This document shows, in pieces, positions 6,860 to 7,750 of a stretch of 7,750 nucleotides of DNA. The position numbers and the translations under genes are program-made. Below the pieces are notes generated by a model. The model searched no databases. It was not told the DNA's origin and worked only from the letters and a program-made list of their open reading frames with translations. This DNA is from Candidatus Nanohaloarchaea archaeon. GTDB lineage: Archaea; EX4484-52; GLR71. How positions within the stretch are numbered: position 1 is the first letter of the stretch; each line of letters starts with the position of its first letter. The DNA is taken from positions 1 to 7,750 of the forward strand of contig DAOVVY010000035.1 of the NCBI GenBank assembly GCA_030636885.1, read 5' to 3'.

Positions 6860-6921
6860 TGTATAGTGTTAGGGTATCCTTATAATCATCGTTCCCTCAA
6901 AAAGGGACCCATTAACACCTA
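6860..6921 (-). ncRNA. Possible second H/ACA-like unit upstream of the first
   Basis: On the - strand, 6921-6913 pairs with 6871-6864 (UAgGUGUUA with UAACACUA, one bulged G). Seven nt (6912-6906) and six nt (6877-6872) would form a pocket, CCUU/AAGG (6905-6902 with 6881-6878) starts an upper stem, UUGA (6900-6897) and AUGAU (6889-6885) could make a K-loop, and ACA (6862-6860) is 15 nt from the upper stem. These sizes equal those of the neighbouring hairpin. Against it, the upper stem is poor, and a rival fold is strong: GGG (6910-6908) with CCC (6874-6872), followed by UCCCU/AGGGA (6907-6903 with 6897-6893) closed by a UUUUG loop. A structured RNA is fairly likely; the H/ACA identity is tentative. 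Confidence 0.35.
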
Positions 6922-6951
6922 GCAATAACATTGAAATACACCTTTAAAAAG

Positions 6952-6977
6952 CTTTGGGTGTATGTAAAATAGTGAAT
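6952..6977 (+). repeat. Short direct repeat, copy B
   Basis: CTTTGGGTGTA, TGTAAAAT, AG, TGAAT: partner of copy A at 6436-6467. The GGTGTAT inside it (6957-6963) also forms an imperfect hairpin with ATACACC at 6936-6942, which copy A lacks. It lies between the structured RNA and the TATA-like box at 6993-7000, close to where a - strand transcript would begin. Confidence 0.6.
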
Positions 6978-7216
6978 ATTGGCAAAAATATGCATATAAA
7001 CAACGAAATATGGAAGTATTGTCTTAAAAAATTAACAGAAATTATTATTAAAAAATATTATCTTAATTCCTAACCCCTATATAATCTATATAGTATACTT
7101 ACTTCAAAAAACACATCTTACTTGTTTAATATATTTTCGTATACCTTGACATTATATCATATCAATTGATACTCAAAATTATCAACTATTTTTAAAAATG
7201 CTTTTAACCCCTTCAT
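6978..7216. other. Non-coding AT-rich spacer downstream of the acyl-CoA synthetase gene
   Basis: No credible reading frame on either strand. On the - strand there are runs of six T opposite 7105-7110, 7050-7055 and 7026-7031, which could end transcription of the acyl-CoA synthetase gene. It also holds an inverted repeat CTATATA-ATC-TATATAG (7077-7093) and a perfect 12-base palindrome TATCAATTGATA (7160-7171). Both are AT-rich and may be chance or a regulator site. No other structured RNA was seen here. Confidence 0.5.
6993..7000 (-). promoter_or_regulatory. TATA-like box that could drive the structured RNA and DUF167
   Basis: The - strand reads TTTATATG. A start about 25 nt downstream would fall near 6970, at the edge of repeat copy B and just before the three consecutive hairpins. 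No clear purine-rich BRE precedes it, so the assignment is weak. Confidence 0.35.
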
Positions 7217-7750
7217 TCAACCGACAATGATCCTAGCATCGGCAACGACTGCCCTCTTACCGTCGACCATCAACGGATTTATGTCAAGTTCCTGTATGTT
7301 AGGATTATCCTTGACCAATTTAGAGACTGCAACGAGCGCTTTCTTTATCTTTGAGACATTGGCTTTGGTCTGCCCGCGCACGCCCTCCAATACAGAATAT
7401 GATTTTAATTCAGAAAGCATCTCGCCCGCATCTTTCTCAGTAATCGGTATGACACGGAACGCCACATCTTTTAGGACCTCGACAAATATCCCGCCGATGC
7501 CCACCATTATAACTGGCCCGAACTGCGGATCAATTTTTGCCCCAATGATAAGTTCATGACCTGAAACCTGCTCAACAACCAACACACCATCAATTGTTGC
7601 ATGTGGACTTGATTTTAAAACATTTTTCATAATCAGGTCATAAGCTTTCAAGGCATCATCTGAATTATGTATGTTAAGCACCACCCCGCCAGAATCAGTC
7701 TTGTGCACAATGTCAGGTGATATGACTTTCATGACTACAGGATACCCTAT
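7217..7750 (-). CDS. ADP-forming acetyl/acyl-CoA synthetase, ATP-grasp (beta) region, 5' end cut by window
   Basis: Converts acyl-CoA, ADP and phosphate to the free acid, CoA and ATP; in archaea it is the energy-conserving last step of sugar and amino-acid fermentation. 177 codons and the stop are visible; the frame stays open to the window edge, reading IGYPVV before MKVISPDIVHKTDSGGV, so the in-frame ATG at 7732 is internal. Numbering from that ATG: HKTDSGG (10-16; its histidine is a candidate for the family's phosphate relay), VVEQVSGHELIIG (52-64), FGPVIMVGIGGIFVEVLKD (71-89), AFRVIPI (91-97) and LDINPLMVDG (149-158), all typical of the ATP-grasp part. Stand-alone beta subunits have about 230 residues and fused alpha-beta enzymes about 700; which applies here cannot be told. 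G+C by hand count is near 45%, higher than the other genes. Confidence 0.93.
   Translation of the reverse strand: MGYPVVMKVISPDIVHKTDSGGVVLNIHNSDDALKAYDLIMKNVLKSSPHATIDGVLVVEQVSGHELIIGAKIDPQFGPVIMVGIGGIFVEVLKDVAFRVIPITEKDAGEMLSELKSYSVLEGVRGQTKANVSKIKKALVAVSKLVKDNPNIQELDINPLMVDGKRAVVADARIIVG

Noticed and set aside
7227..7559. Open frame on the + strand opposite the acyl-CoA synthetase
   Set aside because: Antisense to strongly conserved ATP-grasp motifs; no family features of its own.
1..7750. CRISPR array, insertion sequence or phage genes
   Set aside because: No regularly spaced repeats, no transposase or integrase frame and no phage-like proteins were seen; the only repeats are the pair at 6436-6467 and 6952-6977.

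Overview
The window looks like an AT-rich archaeal chromosome segment. The archaeal signs are a DnaG-type Toprim primase with the C-terminal exosome-binding region, an ADP-forming acyl-CoA synthetase fragment, GGTGG and GAGGT ribosome binding sites, AT-rich TATA-like boxes ahead of genes, oligo-U terminators, and an RNA hairpin with the layout of an archaeal H/ACA guide RNA. The lineage (a DPANN group, Altiarchaeota or a euryarchaeon) cannot be settled from this sequence.

Layout. The left edge cuts an M24 (Xaa-Pro type) peptidase on the + strand. Every other gene is on the - strand. Facing the M24 gene is a tight operon, read right to left: an M18 aminopeptidase, then tldD, then tldE. The last two overlap by four bases (ATGA). 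Upstream of it, and separated from it by an A/T-only terminator and promoter region, is dnaG. Next comes a small DUF167/YggU gene. Above that lies a 479-base stretch without coding sequence, followed by the 3' part of an ADP-forming acetyl/acyl-CoA synthetase ATP-grasp (beta) region that runs off the right edge.

Function. Four of the seven genes are peptidase genes. M18 removes N-terminal residues (typically acidic), M24 enzymes of this type act on Xaa-Pro bonds, and TldD/TldE digests unfolded peptides. Together they look like a cytosolic peptide-salvage set, although M24 belongs to a separate transcription unit. The acyl-CoA synthetase makes ATP from acyl-CoA and is often the last step of amino-acid or sugar fermentation, so a peptide-fermenting life style is a reasonable inference, not a demonstrated one.

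Most notable observation. In the non-coding stretch, - strand bases 6848 to 6792 fold into a hairpin that fits the archaeal H/ACA pseudouridylation guide in every part: a 9-bp lower stem, a 7/6-nt pocket, a 6-bp upper stem capped by a K-loop (UGA...UGAU), and an ACA exactly 15 nt from the pocket top. A second, weaker unit with the same spacing lies just upstream. The DUF167 gene and this RNA region are bracketed by two near-identical short direct repeats.
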